Both the position numbers and the translations under genes were made by a program. From assembly GCF_900115565.1 (NCBI RefSeq), contig NZ_FOWW01000009.1:124001-188000 (forward strand): 64,000 bases of DNA, in the 5' to 3' direction. The stretch comes from Amycolatopsis arida. Lineage in GTDB: Bacteria > Actinomycetota > Actinomycetes > Mycobacteriales > Pseudonocardiaceae. Shown here piece by piece: positions 54,755 through 63,515 of this stretch (position 1 is its first letter; the number at the start of each line of letters is the position of its first letter). The notes under the pieces were generated by a model. That model ran no database searches and was not told where the DNA came from. It saw only the letters and a list, made by a program, of their open reading frames with translations.

Positions 54755-55810
54755 ATGGAGGTCGAACTGCGTCATTTGCGGGTGATCTGCCGCATTGCCG
54801 AAGCGGGCAGCATCACCCGTGCGGCCGCGAGCCTGGGAACATCGCAGCCGGCACTGACCACCACACTGCAGCGCATCGAAAGGGCACTCGGCGGTCGACT
54901 GTTCTGCCGTACCCGCAACGGAATCATGCCAACGGCGTTCGGCGACTGCGTCCTGCTGCGGGCGCGCACGGTCCTGGCCGCCACCGACGAACTGCACCAT
55001 GCGGTGGGCGGCTGGCTGGCGGACTGCTCGGCCCGCTCGGTCGGACTCGGCGGCATCCCCGGGTCGGTGGTGATCGAACTGGCCGCCCGGCTGGGCCCGC
55101 TGGTCCCGGAGGCCACACTGTCGGTGACCACCGACTACTTCCCCCGCCGACTGTTGGACTCGCTGGAAACGGGTCGGCTGGACGCCGCCGTCATCGTCGA
55201 CTACCCGAACCACCACGCCGAGCCACCACCGGGAGTGCTGGTGCGGCCGCTGGCCACCGAGCCGGTGTTCGTGGCGCTCGCGGCCGACCACCACCTTGCC
55301 GCCCGGCAGGAGCTGGACCTGGCCGAGCTGGCGGACGAGCCGTGGGTTCTCGGCCCATCGGACGGCGCGGGATGGCCGGAATGCTTCCATTCGGCGTGCC
55401 TGCTGGCCGGGTTCTCGCCGAGGATCGCGCACCGGATCGCGGACCTTCGTCCGTTGCAGGACATCATCGCCACCGGCCGGGCGATCTCCCCGTGCCAAGC
55501 CACGTTCACCCCAGCGCCAGGGGTCATCGTCCGACCACTCGTGGGCGACCCGGTATGGATGCGATACCTCATCGCGTGGCACACCCGCGGTTCGTTCGGG
55601 GCGCACGCCACCACCCTCGTCACCGAGGCGGCCGCCGCCTACCGCGCCGACATCGCCCGCAGCCCGCACTATCGAACCTGGCTGGCCAGCCGGACGGCGG
55701 CCACCGACGGCCGGGCCGGAGACCATGATCGGTGGAGGGTGGGCCGTTCTCCCCAACCCGTCGTGCACCGAACCAGCCAACACGTGGCCGGCCACAACGC
55801 GTCCTGCTGA
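54755..55810 (+). CDS. LysR family transcriptional regulator
   Basis: A 351-residue regulator. The winged HTH is RHLRVICRIAEAGSITRAAASLG then TSQPALTTTLQRIERALGG (about 6-47), and the substrate-binding domain spans about 90-300. A C-terminal extension of about 45 residues (RAGDHDRWRVGRSPQPV...) exceeds the family norm and looks unstructured. ATG 54755 is seven bases after TAAAGT, a leaderless start. It is divergent from the M64 peptidase, probably its target. Confidence 0.9.
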   Translation: MEVELRHLRVICRIAEAGSITRAAASLGTSQPALTTTLQRIERALGGRLFCRTRNGIMPTAFGDCVLLRARTVLAATDELHHAVGGWLADCSARSVGLGGIPGSVVIELAARLGPLVPEATLSVTTDYFPRRLLDSLETGRLDAAVIVDYPNHHAEPPPGVLVRPLATEPVFVALAADHHLAARQELDLAELADEPWVLGPSDGAGWPECFHSACLLAGFSPRIAHRIADLRPLQDIIATGRAISPCQATFTPAPGVIVRPLVGDPVWMRYLIAWHTRGSFGAHATTLVTEAAAAYRADIARSPHYRTWLASRTAATDGRAGDHDRWRVGRSPQPVVHRTSQHVAGHNASC

Positions 55811-55834
55811 CCCGCTGGCGCGGTGCGCCCCCGG

Positions 55835-56293
55835 TCAGAGGGGTGGGGTGCGGCCCTCGAACGGGGTCGAGAGAACGACCGTGGTGCGGGTGGAGACCCT
55901 CGCCGCCTCGCGGATGCGGCGCAGCAGGTCCTCCAGCGCCAGCGGGGACGCGACCCGCACCAGCAGGATGTAGGACTCGTCCCCGGCCACCGAGTAGCAG
56001 GACTCGATCTCGGTGATGTGTTCGAGCCGCTGCGGGTAGTCGTCCGGCGCGGCGGGGTCGTTCGGGGTCAACGAGATCAACGCGGTCAGCGGCAGGCCGA
56101 TCTGCTCACCGTCCAACCGGGTGGTGTAGCCGCGGATCACGCCCCGCTGCTCCAGCCGCCGCACCCGCTGGTGCACGGCCGACACCGACAGCCCGACCCG
56201 CTCGGCGAGATCGGTGAAGCTGCGCCGACCGTCGGCGGACAGCTCCCGCACGATGGCCTGGTCCAGCGGTTCCAGCGCACCCGGTCCGCTCAT
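55835..56293 (-). CDS. Lrp/AsnC family transcriptional regulator
   Basis: A 152-residue feast/famine regulator. The N-terminal HTH is LDQAIVRELSADGRRSFTDLAERVGLSVSAVHQRV split across residues about 10-44; the C-terminal RAM ligand-binding domain (about 68-145) follows, with ESCYSVAGDESYILLVRVA. Such proteins bind amino acids and form octamers. Its ATG overlaps the stop of the M24 peptidase gene (ATGA), so the pair is coupled; it may sense amino acids released by that peptidase. Confidence 0.93.
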   Translation of the reverse strand: MSGPGALEPLDQAIVRELSADGRRSFTDLAERVGLSVSAVHQRVRRLEQRGVIRGYTTRLDGEQIGLPLTALISLTPNDPAAPDDYPQRLEHITEIESCYSVAGDESYILLVRVASPLALEDLLRRIREAARVSTRTTVVLSTPFEGRTPPL

Positions 56294-57432
56294 GCGTCCA
56301 GCACGACCAGCCCGTGCGGCCGGGTGTTGAGCGACTCCACGCCGTCCTCGGTGACCACCACGATGTCCTCGATCCGCGCGCCCCACCGGCCCGGCTGGTA
56401 GATCCCCGGCTCGACGCTGAACGCCATGCCCGGCTCCAGACGCAGGTCGTTGCCGCCCATGATGTAGGGCTCCTCGTGCACGTCGAGCCCGATGCCGTGT
56501 CCGGTGCGGTGGATGAAGTACTCGCCGAACCCGGCACCGGCGATGGCGTCCCGCGCGGCGGCGTCGACCTCCGCCGCGCGCACGCCCGGCCCCACGGCCG
56601 CCACCGCGGCCCGCTGCGCCCGTTCGAGCACCGCGTAGGTCTCGGCGACGTCGGCGTCCCGTGGCGCGCCGACGGCGTAGGTGCGGGTGCAGTCGGAGTT
56701 GTACCCCTCCGGGATCGGCCCGCCGATGTCCACCACGACCACGTCGCCCCGCTCGATCACCCGGTCGGACACGTCGTGGTGCGGGCTGGCGCCGTTGGGC
56801 CCGGAGCCGACGATCACGAAGTCGGCGTGCGTGTGCCCCTCGGCCTCGATCGCGGCGGTGATGTCCGCGCCCACCTCGGCCTCGGTGCGGCCGGGCCGCA
56901 GCCACTCGCCGACCCGCGCGTGCACCCGGTCGATGGCCCGCGCGGCCTTGCGCAGCGCCGCGATCTCCGCGGCGTCCTTGCGCATCCGCAGCTCCCGCAG
57001 GATCGGACCGGCGAGGGTCTGCTCCGCCGCGCCCAGCACGTCCCGCAGCGCCAGCACGTGCAACGCCACCATCGTGTCGCTCACCGCGACCCGTCCTGGC
57101 CCGCCGAGCCGGTCGGCGACCACTCGGTACGGGTCGTCGCCGTCCACCCAGGTGACCAGCTCCACGCCCAGCTCGTCCGTCGGCACGTCGGCGTAGCCGG
57201 GTGCCTCCAGCTTCGGCAGGACCAGCGCGGGGGTACCGTCGCCGGCCGGGACGACGAGGGTGGTGAGCCGCTCGAACGAGCCGCCGGCCTGGCCGATCAG
57301 GTACCGCAGGTCGGAGCCCGGCGCGATCAGCAGGGCGTCGGTGTCGGCCTTCGCCGCGGCGCCACGCGCGCGGTCGAGGCGGGCCCGCAGGCTCGCGACG
57401 TCGGGAGCGGGAGTGTGCACGGAGCGACGCAT
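56290..57432 (-). CDS. M24 family metallopeptidase (Xaa-Pro aminopeptidase type)
   Basis: A 380-residue aminopeptidase/creatinase-fold enzyme. Residues 1-150 form the N-terminal domain, and the pita-bread domain follows with metal ligands in VVDIGGPIPEGYNSDCTRTY (two Asp), HRTGHGIGLDVHE (His), MAFSVEPGIY (Glu) and GARIEDIV (Glu), a complete dinuclear site. It removes N-terminal residues preceding proline. ATG 57432 is seven bases after TACAGT, a leaderless start. An Lrp/AsnC regulator overlaps its end. Confidence 0.93.
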   Translation of the reverse strand: MRRSVHTPAPDVASLRARLDRARGAAAKADTDALLIAPGSDLRYLIGQAGGSFERLTTLVVPAGDGTPALVLPKLEAPGYADVPTDELGVELVTWVDGDDPYRVVADRLGGPGRVAVSDTMVALHVLALRDVLGAAEQTLAGPILRELRMRKDAAEIAALRKAARAIDRVHARVGEWLRPGRTEAEVGADITAAIEAEGHTHADFVIVGSGPNGASPHHDVSDRVIERGDVVVVDIGGPIPEGYNSDCTRTYAVGAPRDADVAETYAVLERAQRAAVAAVGPGVRAAEVDAAARDAIAGAGFGEYFIHRTGHGIGLDVHEEPYIMGGNDLRLEPGMAFSVEPGIYQPGRWGARIEDIVVVTEDGVESLNTRPHGLVVLDA

Positions 57433-57511
57433 GATCCCGACTGTAGCCCGCGGCGTCGCCGCCGTCGCCGCCCCTCCCGGGGATGCCGGAGGAGCCGCCC
57501 GGAGTAATGGG

Positions 57512-60124
57512 TCAGCCCGCGCCGAGGCAGACGAACGGCCGGCGCAGCGGGTCGACGGCGTTGGCCTCGGCCAGCGCGACCGCCGGGCTCACCCCGCCGG
57601 CGAGTCGGCGGTGCAGCTCCGCCATCGTGTCGGCGGCGGCCTGGTCGCCAACCCTGGCTACCGCGCCGACGACGCTGCGGGACCCGCTGGCCAGCAGCGT
57701 CCCGGCGAAGCCCAGCGCCTCCTCCCCCGGCCGGATGTGGCTCATCGCCAACTCGCACGCCGCCAGGACCACCCGTTCGGGCAACCGCCGCAGCCGGGTC
57801 GTCTCGTGCGCGAACAGCGGCCCGTCGACCAACTCCAGCCGGGAGAACAGGGCGTTGCCCGGTTCGTGCGCGCCGTGCGCGACCAGGTGCGCCAGCCGAG
57901 CCCCGTCGAGCGCGGCGAGCACCTCCGCGCTCGACGCCCCCGACCCGTCGACCACCCTGGCCGCCGGGTACACCGACCGCAGCTGCCGCACCTCGCCGAT
58001 GGCGCCCGGCACGCCGGGGCCGCCGACGAGCACGGTCGGCCCGTCCGGGCGGCGGGCACCGCGGGCCGCGGTGACCCACGCGGTGGCCGACGGCGCGACC
58101 GCCAGCGGCCGACCCCGCAGCGACGGCAACGCCGACCAGGGCAGCGCGTACAGCGGGCCGATCGGCACGACCACCAGCTCGCCGTCACCGACGATGCCGG
58201 CCAGCGGCGCCATCAGCATCCGGTCCAGCGCGTCGGCCCGCCGCCGGGCGGACGCGGTCACCGCCGCGGCGAGCGGCGGCGGCAGGTGGTCGGGGGCGAG
58301 CGCGTCGATGTCGGCGTACAGCTGGGTGGCGGTCTCGACGACCTCCGCCGCCGAGCCGAGCCGCACCAGCCGGAACCCGCCGCGCCGCACCACCACGGCC
58401 ATCAGCGCACCGGCGTGGGTGACCAGGCTCAGCAGGGTGCGCTCACCCAGCTCGGCCGCCACCTCCTCGGGGGCGGCCACCGGGCGGGGGCGGCCCCACG
58501 GGCTGGTGTACCAGCCGAGCCGGCTCGCCTCCCGCTGTAGCCACGCGTACCGCTGCTCCAACGCGGCGACCGGGCGCCCGCTGAGCCGGTGTTGCTGGAC
58601 GGTGCGCTGCACGTGCCGCATCTCGGTGATGTGCCGGGCCAGCGCGGGGTCCTCGATCGCGGGCAGCGGCTCGTACCGGTAGACCTGGGCCCTGGTGCGC
58701 TCCTGCCACTCCAGTACCCGGCGCGCGCCCGCCGTGCCGCGCGCGGAGCCGACCACCAGCCGCACCGCGAGCGCGCCCAGTTCCTCGCCGTGCACGGCGG
58801 TGCCGCACACCAGGTCCAGCCCGCCCATCCGGTCACGGGCCCGGCCCAGCTCGGCCAGCCCGGCCCTCGCCTGCGCGAGCGCCGCGCGCGGCCGCCCGGT
58901 GGCGACGGCCAGCTCGGCCCGGCACAGCCGCAGCAGCATCCGGTGGTCCACCGGGGTGGTCCGGCGCGGTGCCGGCACCCGGTCGAGCAGCTCGGTGGCC
59001 TCGGCGACGGCACGGCGGCGCAGCAGCAGGCGCACGGCGAGCAGCCGTGCCACGGAGGCCTCGTCGCGCGGGCCCAGCTCGGCCAGCCGGGCGCCCAGCC
59101 GGGCGAGGTCGGCCGGGAGCTGGAAGCCGCCGCGCCGCCGGTCGCCGGTGAGCGCGGCGATGGCGTCGGCCCGCAGCTTCGCCAGCGCGGCCAGCTCCGC
59201 CCACGTGGCGTTGCCCCGGCGCAGGAACCGCCGCCGCGCCGAGTCCGCCAGCCGGCGCGCGGTACGCAGGTCGCCGTCGAGGATCGCGGCCGCGGCCCGA
59301 GCCACCTCGGCCTCGGCCACGTCCTGGACCACCCGGTTGCGGTGCAGCTCCGGAATGGCCTCGTCGAGATGCCGGGCTGCCTCCTCTGCCAGCCCCGCGG
59401 TGAGCAACGCCTTCGCCTGGTCCAACCGCAGCCTGGCCAGCCACCCTGGCGCAACGGTCTCGTAAATGCGAGCGGCATGCTCGTAGTGGCGCAGCGCTTC
59501 CGGAAGGTCGCCGAACATCTGCGACTGGTCGCCGAGCGTGTGCCGGGCCTTGCCCTCGATCCCGGCGAGTCCGTGGGCCGCGGTGAGTTCGAGGCAGCGG
59601 TACAGGTCTGCGCGCGCCGCGTCGTGGTTGTTCATCGTGACGTGCACCAACGCGCGGTTCATGAGGTTCCGGGCAAGCAGGAGCGCGCTGGCGTCGTCGC
59701 CGCGATCCAAATCGGGCAACACTCGATCGAACAGCGCGAGCGACTCGGCCGGTCGGCCCGTCCGAAAGAGCACGACGGCGCGCTGGAGCCCAGTGGTCAG
59801 CTCCAGTGTCTGCCGCGTCTCACTGGACGGCATCTGGCGCAGCACGACCTCCGCGTGCTCCAACCGGCTCAGTCCAGCCTCCGCAGAGGCGATCTCCGCC
59901 TCGGCCGAAGCTAGGCTGATCAGTGCACGAGTACGGACTTCCAGTGCCACCGGGTCGTCCGTGGAGTCGACCTTGCGGAGGGCACGGTGCAGCAGCCGCA
60001 CCGCCTCGGCCGGGCGCTGGTCCACGGCCGCGGCCCTGGCGCGCTGATACAGCTCCGTGGCGAGCGCGACGGGGCTGGCGGGCGAGTCCGACCCTGGCAC
60101 GGGTCTATGTGAGCACACCGCCAC
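57512..60124 (-). CDS. TPR repeat-CHAT domain protein (caspase-like protease)
   Basis: An 870-residue protein. Residues about 20-500 are helical TPR-like repeats (TELYQRARAAAVDQRPAEA, ALRHYEHAARIYETV), and about 540-870 form a CHAT domain. The catalytic dyad is intact: His750 in HLVAHGAHEP and Cys790 in VLAACELAMSH, followed by GFAGTLLASGSRSVVG. CHAT proteins are caspase-related proteases found with CRISPR (Craspase), gasdermins and other defence modules. Start is uncertain: GTG at 60124, 60118 or 60103. It is the last gene of an operon with a small protein and a sigma factor, 22 bases downstream of the former. Confidence 0.9.
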   Translation of the reverse strand: MAVCSHRPVPGSDSPASPVALATELYQRARAAAVDQRPAEAVRLLHRALRKVDSTDDPVALEVRTRALISLASAEAEIASAEAGLSRLEHAEVVLRQMPSSETRQTLELTTGLQRAVVLFRTGRPAESLALFDRVLPDLDRGDDASALLLARNLMNRALVHVTMNNHDAARADLYRCLELTAAHGLAGIEGKARHTLGDQSQMFGDLPEALRHYEHAARIYETVAPGWLARLRLDQAKALLTAGLAEEAARHLDEAIPELHRNRVVQDVAEAEVARAAAAILDGDLRTARRLADSARRRFLRRGNATWAELAALAKLRADAIAALTGDRRRGGFQLPADLARLGARLAELGPRDEASVARLLAVRLLLRRRAVAEATELLDRVPAPRRTTPVDHRMLLRLCRAELAVATGRPRAALAQARAGLAELGRARDRMGGLDLVCGTAVHGEELGALAVRLVVGSARGTAGARRVLEWQERTRAQVYRYEPLPAIEDPALARHITEMRHVQRTVQQHRLSGRPVAALEQRYAWLQREASRLGWYTSPWGRPRPVAAPEEVAAELGERTLLSLVTHAGALMAVVVRRGGFRLVRLGSAAEVVETATQLYADIDALAPDHLPPPLAAAVTASARRRADALDRMLMAPLAGIVGDGELVVVPIGPLYALPWSALPSLRGRPLAVAPSATAWVTAARGARRPDGPTVLVGGPGVPGAIGEVRQLRSVYPAARVVDGSGASSAEVLAALDGARLAHLVAHGAHEPGNALFSRLELVDGPLFAHETTRLRRLPERVVLAACELAMSHIRPGEEALGFAGTLLASGSRSVVGAVARVGDQAAADTMAELHRRLAGGVSPAVALAEANAVDPLRRPFVCLGAG

Positions 60125-60146
60125 ACGTCGCGTCGCGGGCGGTGGG

Positions 60147-60653
60147 TCAGAGCACGACGGCCGGGGTGACGACCCTGCGGCACGCGTCGGGCGTGCCGAC
60201 GGTCACCACGATCTGGGTGACCCCACACGGCACGTTGTCGAGCACGAACCGCCCGCCCTCGTCCGACCGCGTGACGGACGAGCCGTGCTCGGCCACCCGC
60301 ACCTCGACTCCGTGCTCGCCCGCCGGCACCAGCCAGCCGTCGATCCGGTGGCGCTGCCCGACCCTGGTCAGGTTGATCATCACGGTCAGGTCGCTGACGG
60401 TGAAGGTGATCGTGCCCTGGTCGTTGCCACGGACACCGGTCAGCGCGTCGGCGCGCTCCCAGCGGGCGACCTCAAAATCCAGGTTCTCCAGCGCGATGGC
60501 GAACTGGACCCGGTCCACGAGGTCCTCCGGCGGGGGGTCCAGCGTGTCGACGAGCCGGCCGAGGTCGGCGAGCAGCTCGTCGTCCCACTCGGCGCCGTCG
60601 CCGTCCGGTGACCCGGCCGGCACCCGTCCACCGGGTCCGTTCGGCCCGGTCAT
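60147..60653 (-). CDS. Hypothetical protein between sigma factor and CHAT protease
   Basis: A 168-residue protein of unknown function. After an acidic, Gly/Pro-rich start (about 1-25), residues about 25-65 are helical (ELLADLGRLVDTLDPPPEDL then VDRVQFAIALENLDFEVAR). Residues about 75-168 are beta-rich (GTITFTVSDLTVMINLTRVG...), with GRFVLDNVPCG resembling the carboxypeptidase-regulatory beta-sandwich. No membrane helix is present. Its ATG overlaps the sigma stop (ATGA), so they are translated together. It is a natural candidate for an anti-sigma-like partner or protease substrate, but that is inference. Confidence 0.72.
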   Translation of the reverse strand: MTGPNGPGGRVPAGSPDGDGAEWDDELLADLGRLVDTLDPPPEDLVDRVQFAIALENLDFEVARWERADALTGVRGNDQGTITFTVSDLTVMINLTRVGQRHRIDGWLVPAGEHGVEVRVAEHGSSVTRSDEGGRFVLDNVPCGVTQIVVTVGTPDACRRVVTPAVVL

Positions 60654-61255
60654 ACCGCGCCCCCTTCCGCGGACAGCAGGGTCCGCAACTCCCTCAGGCA
60701 GCGGCCCCGCGTCGGGCCGATGCTGCCGTGCGGCATCCGCATGGCCTCCGCGACGAGCCGGTACTCGGCCCTGCCGGCGAGGACGGTGAGCCGCAGCAAC
60801 TCCTGGCAGCGCTGGGACAGCCGGCCGAACGCGGCCCAGAGCCGCCGGTCCCGCTCGGCGCGCAGCGCCTCGGCCTCCGGCGCCGGCTGCGTGCCCGGCA
60901 TCGTCTCGGCCATCTCGTCGGTCAACGGCAGCGGCGGCGCCTTCCTGCCGTGCGCGCGCTGCGCCTCGCGGCGGGTGGTGGTGATCAACCACGCGGCCAA
61001 CGCCCTCGGCTCCTGCAACTGGTCGAGGTGGCTGAACAGCGCCAGCCACACGGTCTGCACCACGTCCTCGGCGACGTGCCGGTCGAGCCCGTTGCCGCGC
61101 GCCACATGCCACACCAGCGGCGTGAGCTCGGCGACCAGCCGGTCCATCGCCGTCCGGTCACCGGCCCTGGCCGCCTGCATGCAGGCGGCGTGCAACTCGG
61201 CTCCCCGCAACCCCTCCCAGGGCGGGTCGGCTTCGGCGGTTCGCACGTTCGACAC
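60650..61255 (-). CDS. ECF-type RNA polymerase sigma factor
   Basis: A 201-residue sigma-70 family protein. Region 2 is DRHVAEDVVQTVWLALFSHL (about 68-87) with the usual helix before it; region 4 is RCQELLRLTVLAGRAEYRLVAEAMRM (about 150-175), ending with a short HTH-like tail. An acidic linker (about 110-135) joins them. The GTG start at 61255 follows the promoter palindrome by about 33 bases. Its stop overlaps the next gene. The absence of a nearby membrane anti-sigma factor and the CHAT protease in the operon make this group unusual. Confidence 0.9.
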   Translation of the reverse strand: MSNVRTAEADPPWEGLRGAELHAACMQAARAGDRTAMDRLVAELTPLVWHVARGNGLDRHVAEDVVQTVWLALFSHLDQLQEPRALAAWLITTTRREAQRAHGRKAPPLPLTDEMAETMPGTQPAPEAEALRAERDRRLWAAFGRLSQRCQELLRLTVLAGRAEYRLVAEAMRMPHGSIGPTRGRCLRELRTLLSAEGGAV

Positions 61256-61287
61256 GTGTCGGCCCCACTTCAGGTCGGTTCTCCCCA

Positions 61288-61303
61288 ACTGCCCGCGGGC
61301 AGT
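61288..61303. promoter_or_regulatory. 16-bp palindrome in the sigma-CHAT operon promoter
   Basis: ACTGCCCGCGGGCAGT is a perfect palindrome. On the minus strand it overlaps the end of a GATACT box (61306-61301), a plausible -10 element, so transcription would start within the palindrome, about 40 bases before the sigma GTG. A repressor site or a sigma-specific element are both possible. Confidence 0.55.
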
Positions 61304-61520
61304 ATCCCGGGTATCACCGCGCCGGTGAGCGGCCGGTCGCCGTTGGGACGCAACTCTCACCCGGTTGGCGCAACGCGCGGCACGAGCGGCATGAGGTGCC
61401 GGCCGGCGCCGACGGCTGTCGGACACCGGCCGGCCGCCCCACTCACCCCGGGCGGGCCCTCCCCCTCGCCCGCCTGACCCCCTTGGGGTGGCCAGCGTCC
61501 CGCGCGCGGCGGGTCCCGCG

Positions 61521-61565
61521 GGTGGTGATGGCCGGCGGCCCCCTCGACTGCCGGCCATCACCACC
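61521..61565 (-). terminator. Hairpin terminator upstream of the sigma-CHAT operon
   Basis: Sixteen perfect pairs, GGTGGTGATGGCCGGC (61521-61536) with its complement at 61550-61565, loop 13 bases. It follows the minus-strand small gene at 61660 and isolates the sigma operon from it. Confidence 0.8.
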
Positions 61566-61659
61566 CACCACCGACCGGCCGAGCCGTCTCCCCCGTGGCT
61601 CGTCCGGGTCGGTGGCGCGCCCCCAGTCCGTGAGCTGAGCATGCGCGTCGCGCGCCCAA

Positions 61660-61824
61660 TCAGGCGTTCGGCGGTGGAGTGTTCGGCTCCCATCCACCGA
61701 TGGGAGTGGGGCCAGTCGGGGCCGTCGTCCGCGTTCCCGCCGTCTTCCGGGACTCCTCCCCGGTGGCCTCCACCTCGACATCCCTGTCGAGCGTCAGCTT
61801 CTCCCCGGTGTTCTCTCTAGCCAT
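61660..61824 (-). CDS. Small hypothetical protein, 54 aa, Thr/Pro/Gly-rich C-terminus
   Basis: From ATG 61824, with GAGGGACG upstream, a 54-residue frame opens MARENTGEKLTLDRDVEVEA and ends with TGPTPIGGWEPNTPPPNA. The N-terminal half is charged and leader-like, the C-terminal half is rich in Thr, Pro and Gly with no Cys. The shape recalls ribosomally made peptide precursors, but no modification enzyme is adjacent. A strong terminator 95 bases downstream and a plausible ribosome site support expression. Family unknown. The 193 bases between it and the MFS stop hold only a weak hairpin. Confidence 0.5.
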   Translation of the reverse strand: MARENTGEKLTLDRDVEVEATGEESRKTAGTRTTAPTGPTPIGGWEPNTPPPNA

Positions 61825-62017
61825 AACTCACACGTCCCTCGTCACTCGTCAGGCTTGTCCCCCAGTAGCCGGTTCCCGTCTCCCCAGCCGGTGGAACCGA
61901 CGTGCCCATATGACGCAGCGGAGACCGCTTCAGATACACGCAGGGCGAACTTTTTTCGTGTTGATCATCGCTCGAGGCCACTTTCACCCGAGTGGCTCAA
62001 CGTCGCCGACATCTCTG

Positions 62018-63376
62018 CTACTCGGAGTAGATGACGAGCGGCACCGATGCCCTCTTCGGCGTAGCGAGCCCGGCCGGGCGATCCATCTCGCGCCAGATCG
62101 GGAAGAGCAGGGGGCACAGGCACACCGCCAGGCACAGCGCGCCGAACACCAGCACCGCCGCCCGCGGCCCGACCCGGTCCAGCAGCATTCCGGCCAGCAC
62201 CGCACCCACCGGCAGCGCCGCGACGGCGCCCGCGTTGACCGCGGTGCACACCCGCCCGCGCAGCTCCACCGGCACCCGGTCGTACTCGAGCGCGGCCACC
62301 ACCGGGTTCAGCGGACCGCTGCCGAGGCTGCACAGCGCCAGCAACGCCACCAGCACGGTGGCCGGCGGGTCGACCGCGAGCACCACGTACACCGGCGGCC
62401 CGCACAGCAGGAACCCCGCGCTGAACGTCGCCCAGCGTCCCAGCCGCGGCCCGAACCAGCCGTAGATCAGCGCGCCGAGCAACCCGCCGGCGCCCAGCGC
62501 CGCGATCACGGCGCCCACCAGCGCGCTGCTGTGCCACACCAGCGCGCCGTAGGCCGGCACCAGCACCACGAGTAGCCCCACGAGCAGTGCGTTCATCGCC
62601 GCGCACTGGCCGGTCACCGCGAGCAGCAGCCGGTCGGCGCGCAGCCGCCGCCCCGTCTCCGCCAGGTCGCCCAGGTACCCGCGGATCCGGCCGCTCGGGA
62701 TGACCGGCGGCGCGTGGTGGCTCACCCGCCGGGTCGGCACGCAGGCCAGCACCAGTAGCGCGGAGACCAGCAGCGCCGCGGCGTCGATCAGCAACACCTG
62801 CGCCGCGCCGACCATGGTGATCAGCACACCCCCGGCGGGCGCTCCGACGAGGTCGCCGGCCCGCTGCACGGCCTCCCTGGCGCTGGTGCCCCGCTCGGTC
62901 CCGATGCCCGCCCCGGACATCGCCTCCGGCAGCAGGACGTGCTTGGCGCTGCGCGACGGCGACCGGCCCAGCCCGACCGCGAACGCCAGCACCGCGAGCA
63001 GCCCCGCCGACAGCGCGCCGGCGGCGTGGGCCGCGGGAATCACCGCCACCGCGGCGGCCGTGAACAGGTCGGCCAACACGCTCATCCGCCGCGCGCCGTG
63101 CCGGTCGATCAGCGGGCCGGCCAACGCCAACGACACCAGCAGGCCGACCGTCTCGGCGGCGGCCACCATCCCCGTCTTCGCCCCGCTGCCGGTGCTGGCC
63201 AGCACGAACCACGGCACGGCGATCATCGTCATCGCCGAGCCGGCGGCCGACGCCCCTGACGACGCGAGCACGGCGAACAGCGGCGCCCGCCGCTCACCCG
63301 CCCCACCGGCGCCCCACCCGGCCGGCCACCGGTCCGCGGGACGTCCGCCAGGTCGCCGCTGCCGGTGTCGGGGCAT
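62018..63376 (-). CDS. MFS transporter
   Basis: A 452-residue permease with 12 predicted membrane helices, of the enterobactin-exporter/macrolide-efflux-like (MFS_3) type. The loop after helix two reads GPLIDRHGARRMSVLAD, and GRSPSRSAKHVLLPEAM lies near residue 135. The N-terminal 35 residues are Arg/Pro-rich and cytoplasmic. ATG 63376 is six bases after TAGCCT (leaderless), preferred to GTG 63382. Substrate is unknown; a drug or siderophore is typical. It is divergent from the exonuclease gene. Confidence 0.88.
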   Translation of the reverse strand: MPRHRQRRPGGRPADRWPAGWGAGGAGERRAPLFAVLASSGASAAGSAMTMIAVPWFVLASTGSGAKTGMVAAAETVGLLVSLALAGPLIDRHGARRMSVLADLFTAAAVAVIPAAHAAGALSAGLLAVLAFAVGLGRSPSRSAKHVLLPEAMSGAGIGTERGTSAREAVQRAGDLVGAPAGGVLITMVGAAQVLLIDAAALLVSALLVLACVPTRRVSHHAPPVIPSGRIRGYLGDLAETGRRLRADRLLLAVTGQCAAMNALLVGLLVVLVPAYGALVWHSSALVGAVIAALGAGGLLGALIYGWFGPRLGRWATFSAGFLLCGPPVYVVLAVDPPATVLVALLALCSLGSGPLNPVVAALEYDRVPVELRGRVCTAVNAGAVAALPVGAVLAGMLLDRVGPRAAVLVFGALCLAVCLCPLLFPIWREMDRPAGLATPKRASVPLVIYSE

Positions 63377-63515
63377 CCACACAGGCTAAGCCGCGCCCGG
63401 CACGGCGGGCTCGCCTCGATATCGAATGCTGATCGGCAAGCGGGTGGTTCGGTACCGGGCACGACGCGCCAACCACGAGACGCGACACCGGGTGCCGGCA
63501 TGGCAGGCTGTCCGG

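Noticed and set aside
61977-61996. Terminator after the MFS gene
   Set aside because: Only six pairs, and the nearby homopolymer is the wrong strand for a U-tract.
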